The notes below the pieces were generated by a model. It was not told the DNA's origin, made no database searches, and saw nothing but the letters and a program-made list of their open reading frames with translations. The position numbers were made by a program, and so were the translations under genes. 64,000 bases of DNA from assembly GCF_013033515.1 (NCBI RefSeq), contig NZ_WQEG01000009.1:62001-126000 (forward strand), given 5' to 3'. The stretch comes from Ruegeria sp. HKCCA6707 (lineage in GTDB: Bacteria > Pseudomonadota > Alphaproteobacteria > Rhodobacterales > Rhodobacteraceae). This document shows positions 27,938-36,427 of this stretch, piece by piece (the stretch's first letter is position 1; every line of letters starts with the position of its first letter).

Positions 27938-28342
27938 ATGATCGGTCGCTTGAACCATGTTGCCATTGCTGTCCCAGACCTCGAGGCGGCTTCGGCGCAG
28001 TATCGCGATGCGTTGGGTGCAAAGGTTGGCGCACCGCAGGATGAACCCGATCACGGTGTGACCGTTGTGTTCATCGAATTGCCCAACACCAAGATCGAAC
28101 TGCTCTATCCATTGGGCGAAAACAGCCCGATCAACGGTTTCCTCGAAAAGAACCCGTCAGGCGGCATTCACCACGTCTGTTACGAAGTCGAAGACATCAT
28201 CTCAGCCCGTGACCAACTGAAAGCCAGCGGGGCACGCGTTCTGGGGACCGGAGAGCCCAAGATCGGTGCGCATGGCAAGCCCGTGCTGTTCCTGCATCCA
28301 AAGGATTTCAACGGCTGTCTGGTCGAGTTGGAAGAGGTCTGA
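27938..28342 (+). CDS. mce: methylmalonyl-CoA epimerase
   Basis: The protein has 134 residues from ATG 27938, decided by GGAGG eight bases upstream. It is a glyoxalase-fold enzyme with LNHVAIAVPDLEAA, GIHHVCYEV and a terminal GCLVELEEV, in which His, His and Glu bind the metal. It interconverts (2S)- and (2R)-methylmalonyl-CoA in propionyl-CoA breakdown. The DUF1467 gene follows after 4 bases, a conserved pair in this group. Confidence 0.9.
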   Translation: MIGRLNHVAIAVPDLEAASAQYRDALGAKVGAPQDEPDHGVTVVFIELPNTKIELLYPLGENSPINGFLEKNPSGGIHHVCYEVEDIISARDQLKASGARVLGTGEPKIGAHGKPVLFLHPKDFNGCLVELEEV

Positions 28343-28346
28343 GCCT

Positions 28347-28622
28347 ATGACGATCACCGCCGCATTGGTTTTGTTTGCCGTCATCTGGTTCCTGACGCTT
28401 CTGGTCGTGCTGCCGGTTCGGATCAAGACCCAAGGCGATCTAGGCGACATCGTTCCGGGCACCCATGCGGGGGCGCCCGAAATCCATCACATGCGCAAAA
28501 AGCTGTGGATCACAACCGGTATCACTATTGTTTTGTGGGCCATCATCGCCGGGATCATCATCTCAGGTGTGATCTCGGTGCGGGATTTCGACTGGCTCAA
28601 TCAGTTGGAGCCCCGCGACTAG
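28347..28622 (+). CDS. DUF1467 family membrane protein
   Basis: The protein has 91 residues. Two hydrophobic segments (residues 4-24 and 53-75) flank a loop with LPVRIKTQGDLGDIVPGTHAGAP, the DUF1467 hallmark. The function is unknown; it regularly follows mce. The stop overlaps the stop of the converging EI24 gene by 2 bases. Confidence 0.8.
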   Translation: MTITAALVLFAVIWFLTLLVVLPVRIKTQGDLGDIVPGTHAGAPEIHHMRKKLWITTGITIVLWAIIAGIIISGVISVRDFDWLNQLEPRD

Positions 28623-29311
28623 CGTTGCGAGAGGGTGTGGTAGATATGGGTGAATGTGGCCGCGCCCATGATCGGAATGACCAGGTTTACAAACGGGATC
28701 GACAACGGGATCGCCATCAAGGTTCCGGCAACCCAAATCGTCGTGGCGTGTTTTGATCTGAGCTTTCGGGCTTCGACCCGCCCGATCCGACGCATCGCGG
28801 CGAGGGTGAAGTATTCGCGACCCAGCAAGAACCCGTTCATGGCCCAGAAGATGAACGGTGCCAGCGGTGTGAAAACCACGTAAAGCACCAGGGCCAAAAG
28901 GTTGGCCAGGATCAACACGCCCAAAAAGCCCAAGCTGTCAGACAGCGCGTCCCCGAAAGAGACACCGGGAACCTTTGGCAAGGACGGATAGTGCTGGTCT
29001 TCGACGGCCTGAGCGACCTCGTCGAGAAACATCGACGTAATCGCCGAGGCTACGGGCACCATCAAAAAGATAGGCAGGATCAGCACAAAGACGATGCCTG
29101 AATAGTTCAGCAGGTCGTTCAACCAAGGCACCGCACCAATCCAGGGGAGGGAAATCTCATTCCCGGCCAATTTATTGATCACCCAGATCGCGGCCGCACA
29201 GGACAGAACGAGCAGTAGGATGGTCAGTCCTACACCCCGCAGCAGAACCGAGCGAAATCTGGGATCGCCAATCTGACCCAAGGCCGCGAAAAACGCGTTT
29301 AGGATGGTCAT
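28619..29311 (-). CDS. EI24/CysZ-type membrane protein
   Basis: The protein has 230 residues from ATG 29311, which overlaps the nitroreductase stop in ATGA. Long hydrophobic segments surround PASAITSMFLDEVAQ-like VASAITSMFLDEVAQ and FWAMNGFLLGREYF, as in EI24/CysZ proteins. CysZ of enterics is a sulfate channel; many alphaproteobacterial members are uncharacterised. Sulfate transport here is unproven, though a sat/cysC gene is in the window. Confidence 0.75.
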   Translation of the reverse strand: MTILNAFFAALGQIGDPRFRSVLLRGVGLTILLLVLSCAAAIWVINKLAGNEISLPWIGAVPWLNDLLNYSGIVFVLILPIFLMVPVASAITSMFLDEVAQAVEDQHYPSLPKVPGVSFGDALSDSLGFLGVLILANLLALVLYVVFTPLAPFIFWAMNGFLLGREYFTLAAMRRIGRVEARKLRSKHATTIWVAGTLMAIPLSIPFVNLVIPIMGAATFTHIYHTLSQR

Positions 29312-29886
29312 TCGGAAACCCACTGTGTCAGAGCTGCTATGTCTGGGCGTGGGCGTTCGGGTGGGGCGACGCTTTCTGTGGCGATATGGATGAAGCCTGC
29401 AACGCGTTCGTTTTCTGCCAACCCCAATGCCTGCTGACAGAATGTGCGGTCATGGGATTGCCAGCCCGACAGCCAGTTCGCGCCCCAACCTGCAGCTAAT
29501 GCTGCGTTCAGCAGGGCCAGACACACCGCGCCGGCGGAATAGGTCTGTTCCAGGGTAGGGATCTTTTCTGAAGGCTTCTGCACCTCGATCACAGCAACCG
29601 CTAGCTGTCCCAGATCGAACTGGCTGCGGGCTTTGGTAATCTCTTCTTCGGTCTTGCCCAAAGCAATCGCGCGTTCTTCGGTCAATTGTGCCAATCGTGG
29701 CATTGCGCCTTTTTCGAGAACGATAAACCGCCAAGGTTCAAGCTTGCCATGATCGGGGCTGCGCGCAGCTGCGGTTAGCAATGGCAACAGCTCTTCCCGG
29801 GTGGGCGCGGGGGCGACCAGTGTTTTGGCAGGACGAGACCGGCGCATCTGCAGAAATTCCAGTGCGGCAGGGTTCTTCAATGACAT
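29308..29886 (-). CDS. nitroreductase family protein (YdjA-like)
   Basis: The protein has 192 residues. FMN-binding features include RRSRPAKTL at the start, AARSPDHGKLEPWRFIVL, and GWGANWLSGW near residue 134. These match the YdjA subgroup of small, minimal nitroreductases. The substrate is unknown. It is followed by the EI24 gene with a 4-base overlap. The start codon lies inside one of two ACATATGTT repeats. Confidence 0.85.
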   Translation of the reverse strand: MSLKNPAALEFLQMRRSRPAKTLVAPAPTREELLPLLTAAARSPDHGKLEPWRFIVLEKGAMPRLAQLTEERAIALGKTEEEITKARSQFDLGQLAVAVIEVQKPSEKIPTLEQTYSAGAVCLALLNAALAAGWGANWLSGWQSHDRTFCQQALGLAENERVAGFIHIATESVAPPERPRPDIAALTQWVSE

Positions 29887-29921
29887 ATGTTAACTTTCTT
29901 TACATGGCCCGCACATATGTT
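29883..29921. repeat. direct repeats ACATATGTT spaced 30 bases
   Basis: Two identical copies (29883-29891 and 29913-29921) contain the palindrome ACATATGT, and the first covers the nitroreductase start codon. A regulator blocking translation start or promoter escape could bind here. Confidence 0.3.
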
Positions 29922-30003
29922 GGCCGGGCTATGCAGGGTTTCAAGGGTAAAGAGGTTGCAAAGATGCGAAAACGCAAGCTTGTCTATCGTTTTGCACGCG
30001 GTC

Positions 30004-30252
30004 TTAGCCGCCCTGCGCGTCAGTTTCCCGTATCTGATACACACCCTCTGGCAGGTCCAGCGCAGCGGCCAGGTCCCTGACCTGTTCGACGGACAGGGTG
30101 ATCTTTTGCATCGTATCTGTGCGCGGGTCCAATTGCTCGATCGTGACGCATTCGGCAAAGCTGTTGATGACCACATCCTCTTGCAAGGGTTTTGGGCCTT
30201 CATCCACCAGCGTGACGACCGTCGAGTCGAATTCATGCTCAATCGAAAACAT
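30004..30252 (-). CDS. uncharacterised small acidic protein
   Basis: The protein has 82 residues from ATG 30252. It begins MFSIEHEFDSTVVTLVDEG and contains QEDVVINSFAECVTIEQLDP and VRDLAAALDLPEGVYQI. It is likely an all-beta then helical fold. I recall related short proteins in Rhodobacteraceae but no function. It lies divergent from the M48 lipoprotein gene and codirectional with the nitroreductase 117 bases away. Confidence 0.6.
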   Translation of the reverse strand: MFSIEHEFDSTVVTLVDEGPKPLQEDVVINSFAECVTIEQLDPRTDTMQKITLSVEQVRDLAAALDLPEGVYQIRETDAQGG

Positions 30253-30372
30253 ATGGGCACAGTGCCGCTCGAATTTCGGCAATGCAACCCGGGATTACAG
30301 AATATGGAGTGGCCGCCCCGAATTGGCCGCGCTATGTTGATCTGCCGAATGGGTCGAGCGAAAGGAAACGGA

Positions 30373-31077
30373 ATGCGTCGTCTGGCTTTGTTGCTGGCTT
30401 TTGTGCTTGCGGCCTGTGACACATCCACTCTTGTACTGATACCGGCTGCGGAATGGCGGCCAAGTTCACCCGAGCTTCAGGTCAAAGCGCGTGAATTTGC
30501 CGAGGTAAGCCGTGCGGTTGGAGGAGCGGCCAGGCGCGAGTGTTTGCGCGCTTCATCGGATGAAAACTGTGACTTTGCCGTTTTTGTCGATCCGAACCCA
30601 CGGGCGCAGGCTAATGCCTTTCAGACGCGCGACAAGATGGGTCGGCCGATCATCATTTTTACCCGAGCGATGCTGGAAGCCACGCAGAACGATCAGGAAA
30701 TGGCCTTTGTGATGGGGCATGAGGCTGCGCATCATATTCTGGACCATATCGACAGGCAGCGGCAGAACGTGCAGGAAAGTGCCAGAATCTTTGGCGATAT
30801 TGCACGTGATCAGGGTGAGAACGCCGCAGGGATAGAACGTGCGCAGGAAATTGGCGCAAATGTCGGGGCGCAAAGCTATGCGCAGCAGTTCGAGCTTGAA
30901 GCTGATCGGATGGGAGTGAACATTACCTATGCCGCCGGCTACAATCCCCTGATCGGAATGGCGTTCTTTCAGCGCATCCCAGACCCCGGCGATCAATTTT
31001 TGGCCTCGCATCCCCCCAATGCCGAACGCGAAGAGGCGGTTTTGAAAGCCGCCCGCTCACTGGGCTTGGTCCGATGA
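30373..31077 (+). CDS. M48 family metalloprotease, lipoprotein
   Basis: The protein has 234 residues. It starts with a lipoprotein signal whose lipobox is LAAC at residues 12-15. The zinc site is HEAAH (116-120) with a third ligand E174 in ELEADRMG. This fits a periplasmic, membrane-anchored Gly-Gly-x or BepA-like peptidase that maintains the envelope. The ribosome site AAAGGAAACGGA precedes ATG. It overlaps the YigZ gene by 4 bases (ATGA). Confidence 0.88.
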   Translation: MRRLALLLAFVLAACDTSTLVLIPAAEWRPSSPELQVKAREFAEVSRAVGGAARRECLRASSDENCDFAVFVDPNPRAQANAFQTRDKMGRPIIIFTRAMLEATQNDQEMAFVMGHEAAHHILDHIDRQRQNVQESARIFGDIARDQGENAAGIERAQEIGANVGAQSYAQQFELEADRMGVNITYAAGYNPLIGMAFFQRIPDPGDQFLASHPPNAEREEAVLKAARSLGLVR

Positions 31078-31436
31078 GCACAGTAACCCAGCTGGGTGTT
31101 GTTCTTAGCGATCGGGGATCGAAATACGCGGTCAGTGGCGGGCCTGTGTCCAGCCGCGAGGATGTCGATGCCTTGCTTGCTGAATCGAAAGGTGACAAGG
31201 CCTATGCCAAAGCCACTCATAACACCTGGGCCGCCATGCTACCCACTGGGGCGCTCAAGGCCGATGATGGTGAGGCAGGTGCGGCGATGGTCATCCTGCG
31301 TATGATGCAGCGCGAAGATCTGTCAAACCATGTGATCGTTGTAACCCGATGGTACGGTGGCAAAAAGCTTGGTGGAGACCGGTTTCGGCGGGTACAGGAC
31401 GCGACGCGGGCCTACCTGGATAACCTCAAAAGCTGA
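31074..31436 (+). CDS. YigZ/IMPACT family protein
   Basis: The protein has 120 residues. HNTWAAMLPTG, DDGEAGAAMVILRMM and VVTRWYGGKKLGGDRF match the IMPACT fold. At 120 residues it consists of the N-terminal domain only (E. coli YigZ is 204). IMPACT proteins affect translation control in eukaryotes; in bacteria the role is unknown. It is coupled to the M48 gene by an ATGA overlap. Confidence 0.8.
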   Translation: MSTVTQLGVVLSDRGSKYAVSGGPVSSREDVDALLAESKGDKAYAKATHNTWAAMLPTGALKADDGEAGAAMVILRMMQREDLSNHVIVVTRWYGGKKLGGDRFRRVQDATRAYLDNLKS

Positions 31437-31437
31437 C

Positions 31438-31451
31438 TTGACCTGAATCAA
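31438..31451. promoter_or_regulatory. FNR/FnrL-type box TTGACCTGAATCAA
   Basis: TTGAC-N4-ATCAA matches the consensus TTGAT-N4-ATCAA with one change. It starts 2 bases after the YigZ stop and ends 62 bases before the DUF6455 start, leaving space for a promoter. This suggests oxygen control of the DUF6455 gene. Confidence 0.55.
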
Positions 31452-31513
31452 AGCGTGCAAGTCCCGGCCCGCTAGGCTGTAGCTATCGGTGCGAACAGAC
31501 AAGGGGAACCGCA

Positions 31514-31765
31514 ATGACCGACCGACAGACACTGAAACGCCATGCTGAACTGGTAGATGACATGGCCAGCACGCTGGGTGTTGACCTGGAAGAGGCGACA
31601 TTGCGCGGGGAGTTGGAATTCGGTGACATCGCGGATGCGGTACTCAGATGCACGCAGTGCCCCAACCCCGGTCACTGCCAATCGTTTCTGGCAGAAACTT
31701 CATCGGCGTTTCATACCCCGGACTATTGCCGGAACAAAGATTTGCTGGAACGGCTAACGGGCTAG
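31514..31765 (+). CDS. DUF6455 family protein
   Basis: The protein has 83 residues. Features: HAELVDDMASTLGVDLEEA, then cysteines in RCTQCPNPGHCQ, and a final Cys in YCRNKDLLERL. The four cysteines (about residues 46, 49, 55 and 72) suggest a metal or Fe-S site. The family has no known role. Its start has AAGGGG. An FNR-type box upstream points to oxygen-linked expression. Confidence 0.75.
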   Translation: MTDRQTLKRHAELVDDMASTLGVDLEEATLRGELEFGDIADAVLRCTQCPNPGHCQSFLAETSSAFHTPDYCRNKDLLERLTG

Positions 31766-31792
31766 AACAGGCAAATTCCATCAGCGGCTTCG

Positions 31793-32035
31793 CTAAAGAT
31801 CTTTGTGCGATCCGTCACAAAGCGGCTGTGTCTTGCTGTGTTTGCATCCGCAAAAGAACACCTTCTTGTCTGCCTCAGCCGTATATTTTAGCGGTTCGAA
31901 CCCGCTTCCTTTGTGCGAGCCATCGCAAAAGGGCTGGTTCGGAGATTTGCCGCACGAACACCAGAAATAGGTTTTTCCCTCGGTCACTTCGATAGGAAGC
32001 GGGGCTTTCTGGGCAATATGCGGTGTGTCTGACAT
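31793..32035 (-). CDS. double CDGSH iron-sulfur protein
   Basis: The protein has 80 residues and holds two CDGSH motifs: CSCGKSPNQPFCDGSH (about residues 26-41) and CGCKHSKTQPLCDGSH (63-78). Each would carry a 3Cys-1His 2Fe-2S cluster, as in the miner2-like MitoNEET relatives. Such proteins are redox or cluster-transfer factors. The start at 32035 is preferred over 32071 by homology to short members. It converges on the DUF6455 gene. Confidence 0.9.
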   Translation of the reverse strand: MSDTPHIAQKAPLPIEVTEGKTYFWCSCGKSPNQPFCDGSHKGSGFEPLKYTAEADKKVFFCGCKHSKTQPLCDGSHKDL

Positions 32036-32141
32036 TTGGCTTCTCCGTTCACTGGCTGATGTCTTTTCCACAGTTTAGTGCAGAGAATGCAATTGGGTAG
32101 CACAATCCGATGCGTCGAGAATTAGCGCGTATTCGCCATAT

Positions 32142-32155
32142 TCACGAATTCGTGA
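32142..32155. promoter_or_regulatory. palindrome TCACGAATTCGTGA
   Basis: This is a perfect 14-base palindrome in the gap between the CDGSH gene and the small lipoprotein gene, divergent promoters for both. The binding protein is unknown. Confidence 0.3.
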
Positions 32156-32248
32156 TTGTTATAGTTGCCAGCGCGGAATCCCAGACGTATCCTGAAATCA
32201 GCCCTGAAAAACCGGGCAATATCAGGAAAGTAATAAGGATCGACGGAC

Positions 32249-32437
32249 ATGAAACCCAAATTCGCTGCAATTTGTGCCACTGCATTAGTTCTGGCTGCTT
32301 GTGCTCAGCAAGAAGAGCCCGCTCCCGTGTATGTTCAACCAACTTTTGACAAAGCCGGGACAGCCAGTTGCCCAGCAGGTTACGATCTGGCCACAACCCA
32401 GGCTGGCCAAACAGTATGTAACCCGGTTACCCAGTAA
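32249..32437 (+). CDS. small putative lipoprotein
   Basis: The protein has 62 residues with a lipobox LAAC at residues 15-18 after a short hydrophobic signal. The mature part of about 45 residues has two cysteines (SCPAGYDLATT and VCNPV) that could form a disulfide. AAGGA sits 8 bases before ATG. The function is unknown; many Rhodobacteraceae have such short lipoproteins. Confidence 0.7.
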   Translation: MKPKFAAICATALVLAACAQQEEPAPVYVQPTFDKAGTASCPAGYDLATTQAGQTVCNPVTQ

Positions 32438-32447
32438 CCTCAAAGAC

Positions 32448-32471
32448 GGGCGACTCGACTATGGGTCGCCC
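32448..32471 (+). terminator. hairpin after the small lipoprotein gene
   Basis: Arms GGGCGAC and GTCGCCC are perfect with a 10-base loop, 11 bases after the stop. No T-run follows, so termination may need Rho. Confidence 0.4.
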
Positions 32472-32559
32472 GCGACCTCACGCAATTCTTCGTTCCCCAA
32501 CGGAGTGGTCTTTTGGGGTTCACTGCGCATAATGCCCACACATTTGAGGGGATGAGCGC

Positions 32560-32916
32560 ATGCAGACTTTTTTTTCACGGCTAAGGGATAGAACCAGATG
32601 GAGCTGGCAAGGGCTGGTGAAAACCTATGCCGATGAACACTCTTTCAGGTCGTGGATTTGGTTGAATCTCGTTTCGGTAATTCTTGTCTTGGTGCTTCCC
32701 GTCAGCCCATCCCTGCGTGCGTTGATCCTTGTCTTGGGTATCCTGGTTCTTGTCGCCGAACTGTTCAACACTGCCATCGAACGCGCCGTTGATCACACCT
32801 CTCTGGATCATCATCCGCTTGCGGGTCAGGCGAAGGACGCGGCAAGTGCTGCGGTCGCTTTGACAGCGATTGCTGCAGGGGTCGCCTGGATCGTAGCGGT
32901 GGTTGGCCTCTTGTGA
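32560..32916 (+). CDS. dgkA: diacylglycerol kinase
   Basis: The protein has 118 residues with three membrane helices. The catalytic-site signature ELFNTAIERAVDH, QAKDAASAAV and the N-terminal amphipathic WSWQGLVKTYADEHSFR identify a prokaryotic DgkA. It phosphorylates diacylglycerol released in envelope assembly. The ribosome site GAGGGG precedes ATG. It is convergent with rimO, 9 bases apart. Confidence 0.92.
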   Translation: MQTFFSRLRDRTRWSWQGLVKTYADEHSFRSWIWLNLVSVILVLVLPVSPSLRALILVLGILVLVAELFNTAIERAVDHTSLDHHPLAGQAKDAASAAVALTAIAAGVAWIVAVVGLL

Positions 32917-32925
32917 CGATACTAT

Positions 32926-34323
32926 TCAGGTATCGTTCGCGATGCGTCCCCAAAGGTCGTATTCGCCGGCCTCGTCCACCTCGACAGTGAGCATGTCGCC
33001 GGGCTTCAAATCTTCGAAACCTTCATCCACGAACAGATTGCCATCGATCTCGGGGGCGTCAGCTTTTGCCCGGCAGGTTGCGGCCTCGTCGTCGACCTCA
33101 TCCACGATCACCTGTAACGTCTGACCCACCTTGGCCGCCAATTTAGCCTCGGAGATGGACTGCGCCTTTTCCATGAACCGGTTCCAGCGGTCCTGTTTGA
33201 CCTCATCGGGAACATGATCAGGCAGGTCATTTGACCGCGCGCCCGCGACATTTTCGTATTGAAAACAGCCGACACGATCCAGCTGCGCCTCGTCCATCCA
33301 ATCCAGAAGGGTCTGAAACTCGGCTTCTGTCTCACCAGGATATCCAACGATAAAAGTCGAGCGCAGAGTGATGTCAGGGCAGATCGCCCGCCACGCGGCG
33401 ATCTCGTCTAGAGTTTTGGCCGCAGCCGCAGGGCGGGCCATGCGTTTCAGTACATCCGGGTGCGCATGCTGAAATGGAATGTCCAGATAGGGCAGCAGGT
33501 TGCATCTGGCATCGGCCATCAGAGGGATAAGGTCTCGCACATGCGGGTAGGGGTAGACATAGTGCAGACGGACCCAGGCGTCGAACTGACCCAGCTCGCG
33601 CGCCAGATCGGTAATATGGCTGCGCACCTCGCGATCTTTCCACGGGTTCACATCGTATTTACGGTCCAAACCGTAGGCCGAGGTGTCTTGCGAAATCACC
33701 AGCAACTCGCGCACACCGTTATCGACCAGCTTTTCGGCCTCACGCAGGATCGCATGGGCCGGTCGACTGGCCAGTTTCCCGCGCATATCGGGGATGATGC
33801 AGAACTTGCACTTGTGATTGCAGCCTTCCGAGATTTTCAGATAGCTGTAATGGCGCGGTGTTAGCTTGACGCCAGAAGACGGCATCAGGTCGATAAAGGG
33901 ATCAGGATCGGGCGGAACGGCCGAATGCACCGCATCTAGAACCTGTTCATACTGATGTGGCCCAGTAACGGCGAGAATTTTGGGGTGATGCTCGCGGATG
34001 TAATCCGGCTCTGCCCCCAGACAACCTGTGACAATTACCTTGCCGTTTTCGGCCAAAGCCTCGCCAATCGCGTCTAAGGATTCCGCTTTGGCGCTGTCCA
34101 AAAACCCGCAGGTATTCACGATCACGGCATCGGCCCCTGAATAATCGGGTGAAATGCCGTACCCTTCCGCACGCAGGCGCGTCAAAATGCGTTCGCTGTC
34201 GACCAAGGCCTTCGGGCAGCCAAGCGACACCATGCCAAGGGTCGGCTTACCACGACGCGGCGTGTCGGTGATCTGGGCCGCAGGGGCCAGGTCGGGGCGG
34301 AGATTGGGTGGGTTCGAGCTCAT
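32926..34323 (-). CDS. rimO: ribosomal protein S12 methylthiotransferase
   Basis: The protein has 465 residues. It shows the three MTTase domains: an N-terminal UPF0004 domain with [12 protein letters not shown] and NTCGFLD, the radical-SAM core with CNHKCKFC (CX3CX2C), and a C-terminal TRAM domain. RimO adds a methylthio group to Asp of S12. ATG 34323 is preferred over an upstream start at 34374. It is divergent from the AsmA gene. Confidence 0.95.
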   Translation of the reverse strand: MSSNPPNLRPDLAPAAQITDTPRRGKPTLGMVSLGCPKALVDSERILTRLRAEGYGISPDYSGADAVIVNTCGFLDSAKAESLDAIGEALAENGKVIVTGCLGAEPDYIREHHPKILAVTGPHQYEQVLDAVHSAVPPDPDPFIDLMPSSGVKLTPRHYSYLKISEGCNHKCKFCIIPDMRGKLASRPAHAILREAEKLVDNGVRELLVISQDTSAYGLDRKYDVNPWKDREVRSHITDLARELGQFDAWVRLHYVYPYPHVRDLIPLMADARCNLLPYLDIPFQHAHPDVLKRMARPAAAAKTLDEIAAWRAICPDITLRSTFIVGYPGETEAEFQTLLDWMDEAQLDRVGCFQYENVAGARSNDLPDHVPDEVKQDRWNRFMEKAQSISEAKLAAKVGQTLQVIVDEVDDEAATCRAKADAPEIDGNLFVDEGFEDLKPGDMLTVEVDEAGEYDLWGRIANDT

Positions 34324-34421
34324 GCTGCGGCGTATAGTAGGGAAAGCTTTCCCTTGCAATTGCTCCGCGCACAAGGATGACTAAGGCAAAACAATCTGAC
34401 CGAGCAGGCAGGTGGCACAAC

Positions 34422-36392
34422 ATGAAATGGCTGATAAGAATTCTTTTCTTTGTTATCGCGGCTTTTGGCCTGGTCATCGGCGCATTGCTATTGATGCCCA
34501 AGGACAAGTTGAGCGCCATTTTGACCGAGCAAGTCAAAGCCCAGACCGGGCGCGACCTGACGATATCTGGTGACGTGGGAATAACCTTCTGGCCAATTCT
34601 GGGTATCTCAGCTGGGGCGGTTACCTTCAGCAACGCACCCTGGGCCGGACCGCAGCCGATGCTAAGCGCCGAAAGTCTTGATATTGGCTTAGATGCCGCC
34701 GCCTTGATCAATGGCCAATTGCGGATCAAACGCGTCTTTGCCGACAATCCAGTGCTGCGTCTTGAGCTGTCGGATGGGCGCGGCAATTGGGAGCTGAATA
34801 CGCCAGCGGTTTCTTCCGCAGAGAGTACAGGGAGCAGCAGCGGTGGTGGATCACCCTCTGCGAACCCTTCTGCGGTCACGCTCGATCAGCTTGAACTGAC
34901 CAATGCGCGACTGGTTTACGTGGACAATGGTGTGGTTCAAATGGACTTCTCGGGGGTCGATCTGTCGGCGAGCTGGCCGGATGTCACTGCCCCCATGGCG
35001 ATGTCAGCCAGCATGGCCGCTCCCGGAGGGTCGGTGGACGTAAACCTCACAATCCCGGATCTGCCAGCGTTTTCCAGCGGTGTGGTGACCCCGTTAACAA
35101 TCGCGCTGAAAGCTCCGGGCGGCGAGATCAGTTTTGATGGACGGGTGAACCTGGCCGGAGAGATGGATGGCGAAACCCAGGTGGTCTCGCGCAACACAAA
35201 AAGGATGTTGGCCGCGTTTGGTCAAAAAGGGGTTTCCATTCCGAACGGGCTTGGTCGAAAGGCCGAAATCTCGGCGCACATGACCTATACGCGAGACGGA
35301 CGCATTGCGCTGCGGGATATGGTAGCAGTGCTGGACAATAATCAAATGACCGGTGAGGCCGACATAGAAATCTCGTCGCCGCCCAAAGTGACCGCGCAGA
35401 TCAATTCAGGCGATCTGGACCTGACTAAAGCACTTGCCTCTGAAAGTACTGGCAGCAGTGGCAGAAATGGCGGCGGTGGGGCGAGCGCGAGCACGGGATG
35501 GTCTAGAGCACCGATTGATGCGTCGGCATTGGCGTTGGCAAATGGATCTGTTCGCCTCAAGGCGAACTCGATTGCTGTGCCGGACCTGACGTTAGGGCCC
35601 AGCGATCTGAGGCTGAACCTCAGCAATTCGCGTGCGGTTCTGAAGATGCAGCCCGCAACTTTGTTCTCTGGGACGTTGAATGGTCAGGTCGTGGCAAATA
35701 ACCGAAACGGCCTTTCGGTTGGTGGCGACCTGACGGCGACCGGCATCAATCTGCAAGAAGCGCTGTCTGCTCTGGGCGGGATTGAACGCCTGTCAGGCAC
35801 GGCATCCGGCAGACTGAAATTCCTGGGCGTCGGTCAGAACGAAAACCAGATCATGCGTTCGTTGAGTGGTGAGGGGAATATCAACGTAGGCAGCGGTGTG
35901 ATTTCGGGCTTTGATCTGGATCGGCTGATGGGCCGCGGAGAAGGGACAGGCGGCACGACCGTATTCAACAGTTTGACCGCAAGCTTTACGATGAAGAACG
36001 GCAACCTGAGAAATGACGACCTGCTGATGCAACTGGATAATTTCCGTGCCGATGGATCGGGGCGCGTTGGGCTGGCACAACGTGACATCGACTATCTGTT
36101 TACGCCGGTTGCCTTACGGGCCAATTCCGGCAAGGGCATTTCTGTTCCAGTACGGATCGAAGGCCCATGGGAGAGTCCTTCGATCAAACCCGATCTGACC
36201 AAAGTGATCGAAGCTGCGGCCGAGGCCGAGCTGAAAGATCTTGAAAACGACGCCAAGAACCAAGTTCTCAAGAAAGTTGGTAAAGAGTTGGATACCGAAG
36301 TTACCGATACGGATCAGATCGGTGATGCCCTCAAAAACAAGCTGGAGGACGAGGCCAAAAAGGGTCTGCTGAAGCTCTTTGGCGGGGATTGA
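34422..36392 (+). CDS. AsmA family protein
   Basis: The protein has 656 residues from ATG 34422, just before the single N-terminal hydrophobic helix MKWLIRILFFVIAAFG; a start at 34377 would add 15 polar residues. GRDLTISGDVGITFWPILGI, the AsmA N-terminal signature, follows. The middle has two Ser/Gly-rich linkers (about residues 130-145 and 340-360), and the end has the conserved LLKLFGG. AsmA proteins form long bridge-like grooves linked to outer-membrane lipid transport. Upstream AGGCAGG is a moderate ribosome site. Confidence 0.85.
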   Translation: MKWLIRILFFVIAAFGLVIGALLLMPKDKLSAILTEQVKAQTGRDLTISGDVGITFWPILGISAGAVTFSNAPWAGPQPMLSAESLDIGLDAAALINGQLRIKRVFADNPVLRLELSDGRGNWELNTPAVSSAESTGSSSGGGSPSANPSAVTLDQLELTNARLVYVDNGVVQMDFSGVDLSASWPDVTAPMAMSASMAAPGGSVDVNLTIPDLPAFSSGVVTPLTIALKAPGGEISFDGRVNLAGEMDGETQVVSRNTKRMLAAFGQKGVSIPNGLGRKAEISAHMTYTRDGRIALRDMVAVLDNNQMTGEADIEISSPPKVTAQINSGDLDLTKALASESTGSSGRNGGGGASASTGWSRAPIDASALALANGSVRLKANSIAVPDLTLGPSDLRLNLSNSRAVLKMQPATLFSGTLNGQVVANNRNGLSVGGDLTATGINLQEALSALGGIERLSGTASGRLKFLGVGQNENQIMRSLSGEGNINVGSGVISGFDLDRLMGRGEGTGGTTVFNSLTASFTMKNGNLRNDDLLMQLDNFRADGSGRVGLAQRDIDYLFTPVALRANSGKGISVPVRIEGPWESPSIKPDLTKVIEAAAEAELKDLENDAKNQVLKKVGKELDTEVTDTDQIGDALKNKLEDEAKKGLLKLFGGD

Positions 36393-36393
36393 G

Positions 36394-36418
36394 CGCGGCA
36401 GGGTTTTGCCCTGCCGCG
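36394..36418. terminator. convergent terminator between AsmA gene and phosphohexomutase
   Basis: Ten-base perfect arms CGCGGCAGGG and CCCTGCCGCG with a TTTTG loop lie between two converging stops 35 bases apart. No long T-run exists on either side, but the position suits a bidirectional element. Confidence 0.6.
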
Positions 36419-36427
36419 ATCGTTGAA

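Noticed and set aside
31890..31915. GGTTCGAACCC resembling a tRNA T arm
   Set aside because: It lies inside the CDGSH gene, and no acceptor or anticodon stem fits around it.
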